Of a stretch of DNA of 64,000 nt, positions 28,091 to 37,366 are shown piece by piece. A program made the translations under genes and the position numbers. The stretch comes from Pseudomonas bijieensis (lineage in GTDB: Bacteria; Pseudomonadota; Gammaproteobacteria; Pseudomonadales; Pseudomonadaceae). Numbering within the stretch: position 1 is the stretch's first letter; every line of letters begins with the position of its first letter. Location of the stretch: positions 5,579,501-5,643,500 of the forward strand of contig NZ_CP048810.1 in the NCBI RefSeq assembly GCF_013347965.1, read 5' to 3'. The notes under the pieces were generated by a model. It was not told the DNA's origin, ran no database searches, and saw only the letters and a program-made list of their open reading frames with translations.

Positions 28091-28190
28091 GATGAACGTC
28101 CCTCCGGTCTGTGTTCTCCTGTGTTGACCTTTAGTAAGAATAGATGTTCGGTTGGGGTTGTGGTGACGTAGTGGCTATGCCAATGAATAT

Positions 28191-28219
28191 GTGGCGAGGG
28201 AGCAAGCTCCCTCGCCACA
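28191..28219. repeat. minimal palindromic repeat, GTGGCGAGGGAGC family
   Basis: The perfect palindrome GTGGCGAGGGAGC-AA-GCTCCCTCGCCAC sits in the divergent gap ahead of the HerA-like gene. It looks like a large element reduced to its outer arms. Confidence 0.85.
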
Positions 28220-28332
28220 TGAGTGCGGTCAAATGCGGTTTTTATTTCCAGTGCCAGGGCCTTGATGCGCCAGGCATGCTTTTATATAAGCGTGCAAAAT
28301 GGCGTCATATCGCAAACACCACGGGTGACCAT

Positions 28333-29820
28333 ATGCCTGACTCATCGCAACTCATTATTGGCGCCGACCTCAGTGGCCAGCCCATCGCCCAGGCCATGCG
28401 CCTGGCGAACCGTCATGGTCTGGTGGCGGGTGCCACCGGTACCGGCAAGACCGTCACCTTGCAGCGCCTGGCCGAAATGTTCAGCGATGCCGGCGTGGCG
28501 GTGTTCGCCGCGGATATCAAAGGTGACCTGTGTGGCCTCGGCGCTGCCGGCAATCCCCAGGGCAAAATCGCCGAGCGCATCGCCGGCATGCCTTGGCTCA
28601 ATCACCAACCCCAGGCTTATCCGGTGACCTTGTGGGATATCCACGGCCAGTCCGGTCATCCGCTGCGAACCACCCTGAGTGAAATGGGCCCGTTGTTGAT
28701 CGGTAGCCTGCTGGAACTGACGGACAGCCAGCAGTCGGCACTCTACGCGGCGTTCAAGGTGGCCGACCGCGAAGGCCTGTTGCTGCTCGACCTCAAGGAC
28801 CTCAAGGCGCTGCTCAATCACCTCAAGGACAACCCCGAGTTGCTGGGGGACGACGCGGCCCTGATGACCACCGGCTCCAGCCAGGCCTTGTTGCGACGCT
28901 TGTCCACCCTGGAACAGCAGGGCGCGGACGCGTTGTTCGGCGAGCCAGCCCTGCAATTGGAAGACATCCTGCAACCGGCCAGCGATGGCCGCGGTCGCAT
29001 CCACTTGCTGGACGCCAGCCGCCTGGTCCATGAAGCGCCGAAGGTCTACGCGACGTTCCTGCTGTGGCTGCTGGCCGAGCTGTTCGAGCAGTTGCCCGAG
29101 CGCGGTGATGCGGACAAGCCGCTGTTGGCGCTGTTCTTCGATGAAGCGCACTTGCTGTTTGCCGGCACCCCCAAGGCGTTGCAGGAACGTTTGGAGCAAG
29201 TGGTACGGCTGATCCGTTCCAAAGGCGTTGGGGTGTATTTCGTGACCCAGTCACCGGGGGATCTACCAGACGACGTGTTGGCGCAGTTGGGGTTGCGCAT
29301 CCAGCATGGCCTGCGGGCCTTTACCGCCAAGGAACAGAAGTCGTTGCGGGCGGTGGCGGACGGTTTCCGGCCGAATCCGCAATTCGATGCCCTGGCGGTG
29401 CTCACTGAGCTGGGCATCGGTGAAGCCCTGGTGGGCACCTTGCAGGAAAAAGGTACGCCGGAAATGGTCCAGCGTGTGTTGGTGGCTCCACCGCAGTCGC
29501 GCATCGGGCCGCTGAGCGAGGCCGAACGCGCCGGGCTGATCGCCAGCTCGCCGTTGCAAGGGCGTTATGACAAACCTATTGATCGCGAATCGGCCTATGA
29601 AGTGCTGATGGGGCGCAAGGGGCTGGAGCCGCAGGCCGAAGTGGCCCCGGGCAAGCCGACGGCCGAAGAGCCGAGCTTCACGGAAAAGGCCGGGGAGTTT
29701 CTCGGTACGGCGGCCGGCCAGGCGCTTAAATCGGCGATGCGCCAGGCGGCCAATCAACTGGGCCGGCAGTTGGTGCGCGGATTGATGGGGTCGTTACTGG
29801 GGGGCAGCAAGCGCCGGTAG
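28333..29820 (+). CDS. DUF853 / YjgR family HerA-like ATPase
   Basis: A 495-residue P-loop ATPase. Walker A GATGTGKT (about 33-40) is followed by a Walker B-like ALFFDEAHLLF and the arginine/sensor segment VYFVTQSPGDLPDDVLAQLG. The C-terminus is a basic alanine/glycine-rich tail (FLGTAAGQALKSAMRQAANQ). The family resembles the HerA/FtsK translocase core but its role in bacteria is unknown. The ATG at 28333 is chosen because the conserved QLIIGADLSG start follows within a few residues. Confidence 0.9.
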   Translation: MPDSSQLIIGADLSGQPIAQAMRLANRHGLVAGATGTGKTVTLQRLAEMFSDAGVAVFAADIKGDLCGLGAAGNPQGKIAERIAGMPWLNHQPQAYPVTLWDIHGQSGHPLRTTLSEMGPLLIGSLLELTDSQQSALYAAFKVADREGLLLLDLKDLKALLNHLKDNPELLGDDAALMTTGSSQALLRRLSTLEQQGADALFGEPALQLEDILQPASDGRGRIHLLDASRLVHEAPKVYATFLLWLLAELFEQLPERGDADKPLLALFFDEAHLLFAGTPKALQERLEQVVRLIRSKGVGVYFVTQSPGDLPDDVLAQLGLRIQHGLRAFTAKEQKSLRAVADGFRPNPQFDALAVLTELGIGEALVGTLQEKGTPEMVQRVLVAPPQSRIGPLSEAERAGLIASSPLQGRYDKPIDRESAYEVLMGRKGLEPQAEVAPGKPTAEEPSFTEKAGEFLGTAAGQALKSAMRQAANQLGRQLVRGLMGSLLGGSKRR

Positions 29821-29837
29821 TCAAGACCGAGTCGCCC

Positions 29838-30070
29838 CCTTCGCGAGCAAGCCCGCTCCCACAGGGGATTTGTGTCAGACACAAAATTTGTGTCCGCCGC
29901 AGATCCCTTGTGGGAGCGGGCTTGCTCGCGAAGGCGTCGGCACAGGCAACATCTTCATCCGCTGGCCCACCGCTTTCGCGAGCAGGCTCGCTCCCACAAG
30001 GGATCTGTGTGGTACACAAATTTAGTGTTCACTGAAGAACCACTGTGGGAGCGAGCCTGCTCGCGATAGC
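29838..30070. repeat. four REP sequences in two inverted pairs
   Basis: REPs at 29838-29864 (reverse), 29907-29935 (forward), 29972-29999 (reverse) and 30042-30070 (forward). The short phrase ACACAAATTT-ACT/GTGT between members is repeated. They fill the gap between the HerA-like ATPase gene and dciA, which converge. Confidence 0.9.
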
Positions 30071-30092
30071 GATTGAACAGGCGACGAAAATC

Positions 30093-30548
30093 TCAGCCCT
30101 TGGGCCGCGCATGGGCCGCCAATCGCTCCAGCGCCGCTCGCAGGTTGGGGTCGGTGATGCCGTCCGCCGTGGCCTGAATGGTCGCGGCGGCATCGGTGGA
30201 CAAATCCAGCGTATGCCCCTTGGCGCCGACCTGGACGGTGGGCGGCTGGACCTTGAACAGGATTCGCGTCAGGTTGGCGAACTCTTCGAATGCCTGCAAT
30301 TGGCGCAGCAGGCGTTTTTGCTGGTAGCGCAGGCGGGTGGCCCAGTGGCCGTCGGTGACGATCAGCAGCAGGCTGCCTTCGCGCCAGGACGCCACGTGGC
30401 AATGCTCGCGGGCGGCCGGCTGCAACTGGCTGTCCAGCAGGCGCTGCAAGTGACCCAGGCGTCTGGCGTGGCCAAAGATGGCTTTCAGCGGCTTGGCTTC
30501 GCGCAGCAGAACGGCGGGCGCCTTGGCTGGAAGAGGGCGAAAGGCCAT
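30093..30548 (-). CDS. dciA: DciA (DUF721), replicative helicase loader
   Basis: A 151-residue protein. The DUF721 domain (about 15-100) includes LQRLLDSQLQPAAREHCHVASWREGSLLLIVTDGHWATRLRYQ-type strands and helices, matching the KH-like DciA core. DciA loads DnaB in bacteria that lack DnaC, as Pseudomonas does. In PAO1 the homologue PA4405 lies between lpxC and secA; here it is divergent from secA. The ATG at 30548 gives the standard N-terminus. Assignment rests on domain and neighbourhood. Confidence 0.88.
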   Translation of the reverse strand: MAFRPLPAKAPAVLLREAKPLKAIFGHARRLGHLQRLLDSQLQPAAREHCHVASWREGSLLLIVTDGHWATRLRYQQKRLLRQLQAFEEFANLTRILFKVQPPTVQVGAKGHTLDLSTDAAATIQATADGITDPNLRAALERLAAHARPKG

Positions 30549-30855
30549 GAATGAATACCGCAAGTGACAGAGGCGCCATGGTAGCAGAAAGCGCCGGATG
30601 CGCCTCGACCCTCTCGCCCTGCGGCTTTTGGCTGCACAATCAATGAGTAACTTCTGCGCTTTGTGGGTTGAAGTTCGTGCAAAAGCCCTTATTTTAGGGA
30701 GGCCCCGTCACAGCGCTGTGCCAGCATCGTGGAATAACGCCACTTTCCTCTCCATCGTTTCCGGGTAGAATGCTCGTTCGCATGCGGCCATGAGGGCTGC
30801 ACGGGCGACTCACGGGGCCGCCCTCCATCCCTTTAGTGTGGAAGATCCTGCCGAT
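30549..30855. promoter_or_regulatory. dciA/secA divergent promoter region
   Basis: A 307-base gap without a gene. A TAGAAT at 30766-30771 could be a -10 box of secA, with no convincing -35. The leader just before secA contains GGGGCCGCCC-like GC-rich palindromic pieces. No secM-like arrest peptide was found. Confidence 0.35.
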
Positions 30856-33591
30856 ATGTTTGCGCCTTTGTTAAAGAAACTTTTTGGAAGCAAGAACGAG
30901 CGTGAAATCAAGCGCATGCTCAAGACGGTACAGACTGTCAATGCCTTCGAAGAGCAAATGGTGGCCCTTTCGGACGATCAGTTACGCGCCAAGACTGCCG
31001 AATTCAAGGACCGCATCGCCAAGGGGGAAACCCTTGACCAGATCCTGCCCGAAGCCTTTGCGGTTGCCCGTGAAGCCGGCAAGCGGATCATGGGCATGCG
31101 CCACTTCGACGTTCAGTTGATTGGTGGCATGACCTTGCACGAAGGCAAGATCGCCGAAATGCGTACCGGTGAGGGCAAGACCCTCGTGGCGACCCTGGGC
31201 GTGTACCTCAATGCACTGTCCGGCAAGGGCGTGCACGTGGTGACGGTCAACGACTACCTGGCCCGCCGCGACGCCAACTGGATGCGCCCGCTCTACGAAT
31301 TCCTCGGCCTGACCGTCGGCGTCGTCACGCCGTTCCAGCCGCCGGAAGAGAAGCGCGCCGCCTACGCTGCCGACATTACCTACGGCACCAACAACGAATT
31401 CGGTTTCGACTACCTGCGCGACAACATGGCGTTCAGCATGGAAGAAAAATTCCAGCGTGAACTCAACTTTGCCGTGATCGACGAAGTCGACTCCATCCTC
31501 ATCGACGAAGCCCGCACCCCGCTGATCATTTCCGGTCAGGCCGAGGACAGCTCCAAGCTGTACATCGAGATCAACAAGCTGATCCCGCAGCTCAAGTTGC
31601 ACGTCGAGGAAGTCGAAGGCGAAGTGACCCAGCCGGGGCACTACACCATCGACGAGAAGACCCGCCAGGTCGAGCTCAACGAGGCCGGTCACCAGTTCAT
31701 CGAGGAAATGCTCACCCGCGTCGGCTTGCTGGCCGAAGGCGAGAGCCTCTACTCGGCCCATAACCTGGGCCTGCTGACCCACGTCTACGCTGGCCTGCGC
31801 GCCCACAAGCTGTTCCATCGCAACGTCGAATACATCGTCCAGGACGGCCAGGTCGTGCTGGTGGACGAACACACCGGCCGTACCATGCCGGGTCGTCGCT
31901 TGTCCGAAGGCCTGCACCAGGCCATCGAAGCCAAGGAAAACCTGAACATCCAGGCCGAGAGCCAGACCCTGGCTTCCACCACCTTCCAGAACTACTTCCG
32001 CCTGTACAACAAGCTGTCCGGCATGACCGGTACCGCTGACACCGAAGCGTTCGAATTCCACCAGATCTACGGCCTGCAAGTGGTGGTGATTCCACCGAAC
32101 AAGCCGCTGGCTCGTAAAGACTACAACGACCTGGTGTTCCTGACCGCCGAAGAGAAGTACGCGGCGATCATCAACGACATCAAGGAAGGCATGGCCCAGG
32201 GCCGGCCGATCCTGGTGGGTACCGCCACCATCGAGACCTCCGAGCACATGTCCGCCTTGCTCAACAAGGAAGGCATCGAGCACAAGGTCCTCAACGCCAA
32301 GTTCCACGAGAAGGAAGCCGAGATCATCGCCCAGGCCGGTCGCCCGGGTGCGCTGACCATCGCCACCAACATGGCCGGTCGTGGTACCGATATCCTGCTG
32401 GGCGGCAACTGGGAAGTGGAAGTCGCCAGCCTGGAAAACCCGACCCCCGAGCAGATCGCGCAGATCAAGGCCGATTGGCAGAAGCGTCACCAGCAGGTAC
32501 TGGAGTCCGGTGGCTTGCAGGTGATCGCTTCCGAGCGTCACGAATCGCGGCGTATCGACAACCAGCTGCGTGGCCGTGCCGGTCGCCAGGGTGACGCCGG
32601 TTCGAGCCGCTTCTACCTGTCCCTGGAAGACAGCCTGATGCGCATCTTCGCCTCTGACCGGGTGAAGAACTTCATGAAGGCCCTGGGCATGCAGCCAGGC
32701 GAGGCGATCGAGCACCGCATGGTGACCAACGCCATCGAGAAGGCCCAGCGCAAGGTCGAGGGCCGCAACTTCGATATCCGCAAGCAATTGCTCGAGTTCG
32801 ACGACGTCAACAACGAACAGCGTAAAGTGATCTATCACATGCGTAACAGTTTGTTGGCCGCCGACAACATTGGCGAAACCATCGCCGATTTCCGCCAGGA
32901 CGTGCTCAACGCCACCGTCAGCGCCCACATCCCGCCGCAGTCACTGCCGGAACAGTGGGACGTCGCCGGCCTGGAAGCCGCCTTGCAGAGCGATTTCGGC
33001 GTGGCATTGCCGATCCAGCAGTGGCTCGACGAAGACGATCATCTGTACGAAGAAACCCTGCGCGAGAAGCTGCTGGCCGAGCTGATCGCCGCGTACAACG
33101 AGAAAGAAGACCAGGCCGGCGAAGAAGCGCTGCGCTCCTTCGAGAAGCAGATTGTATTGCGCGTACTGGACGACTTGTGGAAAGACCACCTGTCGACCAT
33201 GGACCACCTGCGTCATGGTATCCATTTGCGCGGTTATGCCCAGAAGAACCCGAAGCAGGAGTACAAGCGCGAGTCCTACACGCTGTTCTCCGAATTGCTC
33301 GATTCGATCAAGCGCGATTCGATCCGCGTGCTGTCCCACGTTCAGGTTCGCCGCGAAGACCCGGCCGAAGAAGAAGCTCGCCTGCGCCAGGAAGCCGAAG
33401 CCCTGGCTGCGCGCATGCAGTTCGAACACGCCGAAGCCCCGGGCCTGGAAGTGGTCGCCGAAGAGGGGGTCGATGTCGATGTCGCCCTGGCCACCGCGCC
33501 GGTGCGCAACGAGCAGAAGCTGGGCCGTAACGAACTGTGCTACTGCGGTTCGGGCAAGAAATACAAGCATTGCCACGGGCAGATCCAATAA
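30856..33591 (+). CDS. secA: SecA preprotein translocase ATPase
   Basis: A 911-residue motor that drives unfolded proteins through SecYEG. Walker A is [13 protein letters not shown] (about 102-114), Walker B/DEVD-type [15 protein letters not shown] (near 207-221), with the second helicase domain containing [10 protein letters not shown] and GRAGRQGD. The extreme C-terminus has the zinc motif [14 protein letters not shown] that binds SecB. Full length. The ATG at 30856 gives the conserved [14 protein letters not shown] start. It precedes argJ as in PAO1 (PA4403, PA4402). Confidence 0.98.
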   Translation: MFAPLLKKLFGSKNEREIKRMLKTVQTVNAFEEQMVALSDDQLRAKTAEFKDRIAKGETLDQILPEAFAVAREAGKRIMGMRHFDVQLIGGMTLHEGKIAEMRTGEGKTLVATLGVYLNALSGKGVHVVTVNDYLARRDANWMRPLYEFLGLTVGVVTPFQPPEEKRAAYAADITYGTNNEFGFDYLRDNMAFSMEEKFQRELNFAVIDEVDSILIDEARTPLIISGQAEDSSKLYIEINKLIPQLKLHVEEVEGEVTQPGHYTIDEKTRQVELNEAGHQFIEEMLTRVGLLAEGESLYSAHNLGLLTHVYAGLRAHKLFHRNVEYIVQDGQVVLVDEHTGRTMPGRRLSEGLHQAIEAKENLNIQAESQTLASTTFQNYFRLYNKLSGMTGTADTEAFEFHQIYGLQVVVIPPNKPLARKDYNDLVFLTAEEKYAAIINDIKEGMAQGRPILVGTATIETSEHMSALLNKEGIEHKVLNAKFHEKEAEIIAQAGRPGALTIATNMAGRGTDILLGGNWEVEVASLENPTPEQIAQIKADWQKRHQQVLESGGLQVIASERHESRRIDNQLRGRAGRQGDAGSSRFYLSLEDSLMRIFASDRVKNFMKALGMQPGEAIEHRMVTNAIEKAQRKVEGRNFDIRKQLLEFDDVNNEQRKVIYHMRNSLLAADNIGETIADFRQDVLNATVSAHIPPQSLPEQWDVAGLEAALQSDFGVALPIQQWLDEDDHLYEETLREKLLAELIAAYNEKEDQAGEEALRSFEKQIVLRVLDDLWKDHLSTMDHLRHGIHLRGYAQKNPKQEYKRESYTLFSELLDSIKRDSIRVLSHVQVRREDPAEEEARLRQEAEALAARMQFEHAEAPGLEVVAEEGVDVDVALATAPVRNEQKLGRNELCYCGSGKKYKHCHGQIQ

Positions 33592-33616
33592 ACCCGTTTC
33601 AACGCTGAACCACCCG

Positions 33617-33650
33617 CGCCGCGACCGGCTTCCAGCCGTCGCGGCGTTTT
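33617..33650 (+). terminator. terminator of secA
   Basis: A strong GC stem CGCCGCGACCGGC with GCCGTCGCGGCG, followed by TTTT, lies 26 bases past the stop. Confidence 0.88.
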
Positions 33651-33713
33651 GCCATTTGATTCGCCGTTTCGATGAGGACGGCGTCGATATACATCTAATT
33701 TAGGAGCGCATTC

Positions 33714-34931
33714 ATGGCTGTTGGTCTTGGTCCGTTGCCAACGTTGCACCCGGTTGCCGGTTTTGAACTCGGTATCGCTTCGGCGGGCATCAAGCGCCCC
33801 GGGCGCAAGGACGTCGTGGTCATGCGTTGCGCCGAAGGTTCGACGGTCGCTGGGGTGTTCACCCTCAACGCCTTTTGCGCAGCTCCAGTCATCCTGGCCA
33901 AGCAACGCGTGCAGGGGCCGGTGCGTTACTTGCTGACCAACACCGGTAACGCCAACGCCGGCACCGGCGCGCCAGGCCTGGCCGCCGCCGAGCGCACCTG
34001 CGCCAAGCTGGCGGAGCTGACCGGCGTCGATGCCAGCCAGGTGCTGCCGTATTCCACCGGCGTGATCGGCGAACCGCTGCCGGTCGAGAAGATCGAGGGC
34101 GCGCTGCAGGCGGCGCTCGATGACCTGTCGGAAAACAACTGGGCCGCGGCCGCCACTGGCATCATGACCACCGACACTCTGCCCAAGGGCGCGAGCCGTC
34201 AGTTCCAGCACGACGGCGTGACCGTCACCGTCACCGGCATCAGCAAAGGCGCCGGCATGATCCGCCCGAACATGGCGACCATGCTCGGCTACATCGCCAC
34301 CGACGCCAAGGTTTCCCGGCAGGTGCTGCAAGACCTGATGCTCGACGGCGCCAACAAGTCGTTCAACCGCATCACCATCGACGGCGACACCTCCACCAAC
34401 GACTGCTGCATGCTGATCGCCACCGGCAAGGCCAACCTGCCGGAGATCACCGAGGCCAGTGGGCCGCTGTTCGCCGCCCTGAAGCAGGCAGTGTTCGAAG
34501 TGTGCATGGAAGTGGCCCAGGCCATCGTGCGTGACGGCGAAGGCGCGACCAAGTTCGTGACCGTGCAGGTCAATGGTGGTGGCAATCACCAGGAATGCCT
34601 GGATGTCGGCTACACCGTGGCCCACTCGCCGCTGATCAAGACCGCGCTGTTCGCCTCTGACCCGAACTGGGGCCGGATCCTCGCCGCCGTTGGCCGTGCC
34701 GGCGTGCCGGAGCTGGACGTGAGCAAGATCGACGTGTTCCTCGGTGAAGTCTGTATCGCCAGCCAGGGTGCTCGCGCTGCGACCTATACCGAAGCCCAGG
34801 GGGCGGCGGTGATGCAACAGGAAGAGATCACCATCCGTATCGAGCTGGGGCGTGGTGCTTGCAGCGAAACGATCTGGACTACCGACCTGTCCCACGAGTA
34901 TGTGAAGATCAACGCTGAGTACCGGACTTAA
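33714..34931 (+). CDS. argJ: bifunctional glutamate N-acetyltransferase / ornithine acetyltransferase
   Basis: A 405-residue arginine-pathway enzyme that recycles the acetyl group from N-acetylornithine to glutamate. The proenzyme is cut by itself between Ala188 and Thr189 in the PNMATML motif; Thr189 becomes the nucleophile. The oxyanion threonines lie in [13 protein letters not shown], and the C-terminal [12 protein letters not shown] is typical. Full length. The start has a TAGGAGCG ribosome site. Confidence 0.97.
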   Translation: MAVGLGPLPTLHPVAGFELGIASAGIKRPGRKDVVVMRCAEGSTVAGVFTLNAFCAAPVILAKQRVQGPVRYLLTNTGNANAGTGAPGLAAAERTCAKLAELTGVDASQVLPYSTGVIGEPLPVEKIEGALQAALDDLSENNWAAAATGIMTTDTLPKGASRQFQHDGVTVTVTGISKGAGMIRPNMATMLGYIATDAKVSRQVLQDLMLDGANKSFNRITIDGDTSTNDCCMLIATGKANLPEITEASGPLFAALKQAVFEVCMEVAQAIVRDGEGATKFVTVQVNGGGNHQECLDVGYTVAHSPLIKTALFASDPNWGRILAAVGRAGVPELDVSKIDVFLGEVCIASQGARAATYTEAQGAAVMQQEEITIRIELGRGACSETIWTTDLSHEYVKINAEYRT

Positions 34932-34953
34932 TACGCTCGGGTCTGAGTCGCTC

Positions 34954-35052
34954 CTATCGCGAGCAGGCTCGCTCCCACAGGGGAATTGTTGGGTGACATA
35001 GAAAGTGTTCACACCACCAATCTACCTGTGGGAGCGAGCCTGCTCGCGATGG
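34954..35052. repeat. REP doublet (REPIN)
   Basis: A reverse REP at 34954-34980 and a forward REP at 35026-35052 are separated by 45 bases, in the argJ/GST gap. Confidence 0.88.
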
Positions 35053-35093
35053 CGCCATTACAGACACCCCAGAACCATAAGAAAGGAATCCAC

Positions 35094-35726
35094 ATGAGCC
35101 TGCACCTGATCATCGGCGATAAAGATCTATCCTCCTGGTCCATGCGCGGCGCGCTCGCCCTGGCACTGACCGGCGCGAAGTACACCGAAGAGCTGGTCAG
35201 GCTCGACCAACCCGACACCCGTGAGAAACTGCTCAAGTATTCGGCCACGGCCAAGGTCCCGTTGCTCAAGACCGAATTTGGCGTGATCGCCGATTCCCTG
35301 GCGATTGCCGAATACCTGGCCGAGCAGTTTCCGGATGCCGGTCTCTGGCCCAAGGATGTGGCCGCCCGGGCCCAGGCACGCTCGGCCTGTGCGCAAATGC
35401 ACAGCGGTTTTTTCGCTATCCGCAGCAACATGCCGTTTGACCTGTTGCGCGATGCGCCATTGTCGCCCGTGCCGGCTGACGTCCAGGCGGAAATCGAGCG
35501 GCTGCTGGCGCTGTGGGCCGAATGCCGTGCCGCGGCAACCGAAACCGGCCCCTACCTGTTTGGTCGCGTCAGCCTGGCCGATGCGTTTTTTGGCCCTGTT
35601 GCCGTGCGCTTGCGCACTTATCAGGTGGCCCTGTCGGAGGTCGATGCGGCCTACGTCGAAACCCTTTATCAATGGCCGGCGTTCAAGGCGTGGCAACAGG
35701 CTGGCCTGGAGGAAACTGCGCGGTGA
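35094..35726 (+). CDS. glutathione S-transferase family protein
   Basis: A 210-residue protein with an N-terminal thioredoxin fold whose glutathione site shows SSWSMRGALAL (catalytic serine region) and KVPLL, and the DSLAIAEYLAEQFP segment at the domain boundary. The helical C-terminal domain carries the conserved SLADAFFGPVAVRL. The layout fits the zeta/maleylacetoacetate-isomerase-like group. It overlaps the next gene by four bases (GTGA), so the two form an operon. The PAO1 positional match is PA4401. Confidence 0.93.
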   Translation: MSLHLIIGDKDLSSWSMRGALALALTGAKYTEELVRLDQPDTREKLLKYSATAKVPLLKTEFGVIADSLAIAEYLAEQFPDAGLWPKDVAARAQARSACAQMHSGFFAIRSNMPFDLLRDAPLSPVPADVQAEIERLLALWAECRAAATETGPYLFGRVSLADAFFGPVAVRLRTYQVALSEVDAAYVETLYQWPAFKAWQQAGLEETAR

Positions 35727-36667
35727 AACGAGTTCATGTGGCGGCGGCGGTCATTCGCGATGCCGCCGGCAAAATCCTGATCGCCCGACGGGCCGACACC
35801 CAGCACCAGGGCGGCCTGTGGGAATTCCCTGGTGGCAAGGTCGAGGCCGATGAGTCCGTCGAAACCGCCCTGGCCCGTGAACTTCATGAGGAGCTGGGCA
35901 TTGTCGTCGATGCCGCCCGGCCGTTGATCAAGGTGCGCCACGATTACCCGGACAAACAGGTGTTGCTGGATGTCTGGGAAGTCTCGGCGTTCACCGGCCA
36001 GCCCCACGGCGCCGAAGGGCAGCCGTTGGCCTGGGTGACGGCCCGCGACCTGCCGAACCATGAGTTTCCAGCGGCCAATCAGCCGATTGTCGCGGCGGCT
36101 CGTTTACCGGGTGAATACCTGATTACCCCTGATGGCCTGGAGACGCCGGCCTTGCTGCGCGGCATGCAGAAGGCGATCGCTGGCGGGATCAAGTTGGTCC
36201 AGCTACGTGCCCCCAACGGCTACGACCCGCAATACCGCGACCTGGCGGTGGATGCGGCGGGGTTGTGCGCCGGCAAGGCCCAACTGATGCTCAAGGGGCC
36301 GTTCGAATGGCTGGGGGACTTTCCCTCCGCAGGTTGGCATATCACCGCAGCACAATTGCGCAAGCATGCAGCGGCCGGTCGAACGTTCGGCAAGGATCGC
36401 TGGCTGGCGGCCTCCTGTCATAACGCCGAGGAATTGGCTTTGGCGCAGCAGATGGACGTGGATTTCGTGACGCTCTCGCCGGTGCAACCGACCCAGACTC
36501 ACCCTGATGCCCAGCCCTTGGGATGGGCAGAAGCCGCTCGGTTGATCGACGGTTTCAACAAGCCGGTCTATCTGTTGGGTGGGGTAGGGCCTGGCGAACG
36601 GCAAAAAGCCTGGGAAGCCGGGGCGCAGGGTGTGGCGGGGATTCGGGCGTTTTGGCCTGAAGCTTGA
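35723..36667 (+). CDS. mutT: MutT-type Nudix hydrolase fused to a TenI/ThiE-like domain
   Basis: A 314-residue two-domain protein. The N-terminal Nudix domain (about 1-130) has a full box GGKVEADESVETALAR through ELHEELGI and should hydrolyse 8-oxo-dGTP, keeping oxidised G out of DNA. The C-terminal half (135-314) is a TIM barrel like thiamine-phosphate synthase/TenI (KLVQLRAPNGYD, then DFVTLSPVQPTQTHP, LLGGVGPGE). In PAO1 the same fusion is PA4400. The start is a GTG with a GGAGGAAA ribosome site, coupled to the GST stop. Whether the TenI part is catalytic is unclear. Confidence 0.92.
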   Translation: MKRVHVAAAVIRDAAGKILIARRADTQHQGGLWEFPGGKVEADESVETALARELHEELGIVVDAARPLIKVRHDYPDKQVLLDVWEVSAFTGQPHGAEGQPLAWVTARDLPNHEFPAANQPIVAAARLPGEYLITPDGLETPALLRGMQKAIAGGIKLVQLRAPNGYDPQYRDLAVDAAGLCAGKAQLMLKGPFEWLGDFPSAGWHITAAQLRKHAAAGRTFGKDRWLAASCHNAEELALAQQMDVDFVTLSPVQPTQTHPDAQPLGWAEAARLIDGFNKPVYLLGGVGPGERQKAWEAGAQGVAGIRAFWPEA

Positions 36668-36689
36668 TTCTGTGGTGAATGGGCAGGCC

Positions 36690-36762
36690 TCATCGCGAGC
36701 AGGCTCGCTCCCACAGGGGGAACTCCGCAGAGCCAGTGTGGGAGCGAGCCTGCTCGCGATGG
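36690..36762. repeat. REP doublet (REPIN)
   Basis: A reverse REP at 36690-36716 and a forward REP at 36736-36762 with a 19-base spacer, between the convergent mutT and adenosyltransferase genes. Confidence 0.9.
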
Positions 36763-36782
36763 GGCCCTGACAGGCGACTCAT

Positions 36783-37364
36783 TCAGCTCCCAGGCTTGAC
36801 CGCCGCCTCCCACAACACCTCCGCCACTCCCTGGCGCCGGGCAATCACCCGCGCCGCGACAAACAGCAGGTCCGACAAGCGATTGATATAGGCCAACCCC
36901 GGTCCAGCCAATGGCTCCACGGCGTTCAAGTGCTGGCAACGGCGCTCGGCGCTGCGGGCCAGGCTGCGGCAGACGTGGGCCTGGGCTATCAACGTCGAGC
37001 CACCGGGCAGGATGAAGTTTTCCAGGGGGCCCAGTTCCTCGTTCCACACATCGATCGCCGCTTCCAGCCGCTCGATTTCCGCCGCGTTCAACGCCTGGTA
37101 CGCCGGCATCGCCAGTTCGCCACCCAAGTCGAACAGTCGATGCTGGCAAGGCCCCAGCACATCGCTGACCTCCTTCAGGCCCGGGTACCGGGCCGTTTCA
37201 GCGGCGAGCCCGGCCAGCAACAACCCCAGCTGACTGTTCAGCGTATCCACTTCGCCGATGGCCTCGACCCGTGGGTGGTCCTTTGCCACGCGGCGACCAT
37301 CGCCCAACCCGGTTTCACCTTTGTCGCCGGTGCGGGTGTAAATCTTCGACAGGCGAAAGCCCAT
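36783..37364 (-). CDS. PduO-type cob(I)alamin adenosyltransferase
   Basis: A 193-residue enzyme transferring the adenosyl group of ATP to cob(I)alamin, making coenzyme B12. The ATP-binding N-terminus IYTRTGDKGETGLGDGRR and the C-terminal helix motif SLARSAERR with YINRLSDLLFVAAR are diagnostic of the PduO family. It starts two bases after the stop of the sensor kinase gene and is probably co-transcribed with it. PAO1 match: PA4399. Confidence 0.94.
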   Translation of the reverse strand: MGFRLSKIYTRTGDKGETGLGDGRRVAKDHPRVEAIGEVDTLNSQLGLLLAGLAAETARYPGLKEVSDVLGPCQHRLFDLGGELAMPAYQALNAAEIERLEAAIDVWNEELGPLENFILPGGSTLIAQAHVCRSLARSAERRCQHLNAVEPLAGPGLAYINRLSDLLFVAARVIARRQGVAEVLWEAAVKPGS

Positions 37365-37366
37365 GC

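Noticed and set aside
30982..32928. 648-codon minus-strand frame inside secA
   Set aside because: Antisense shadow of SecA with biased composition and no motif or ribosome site.
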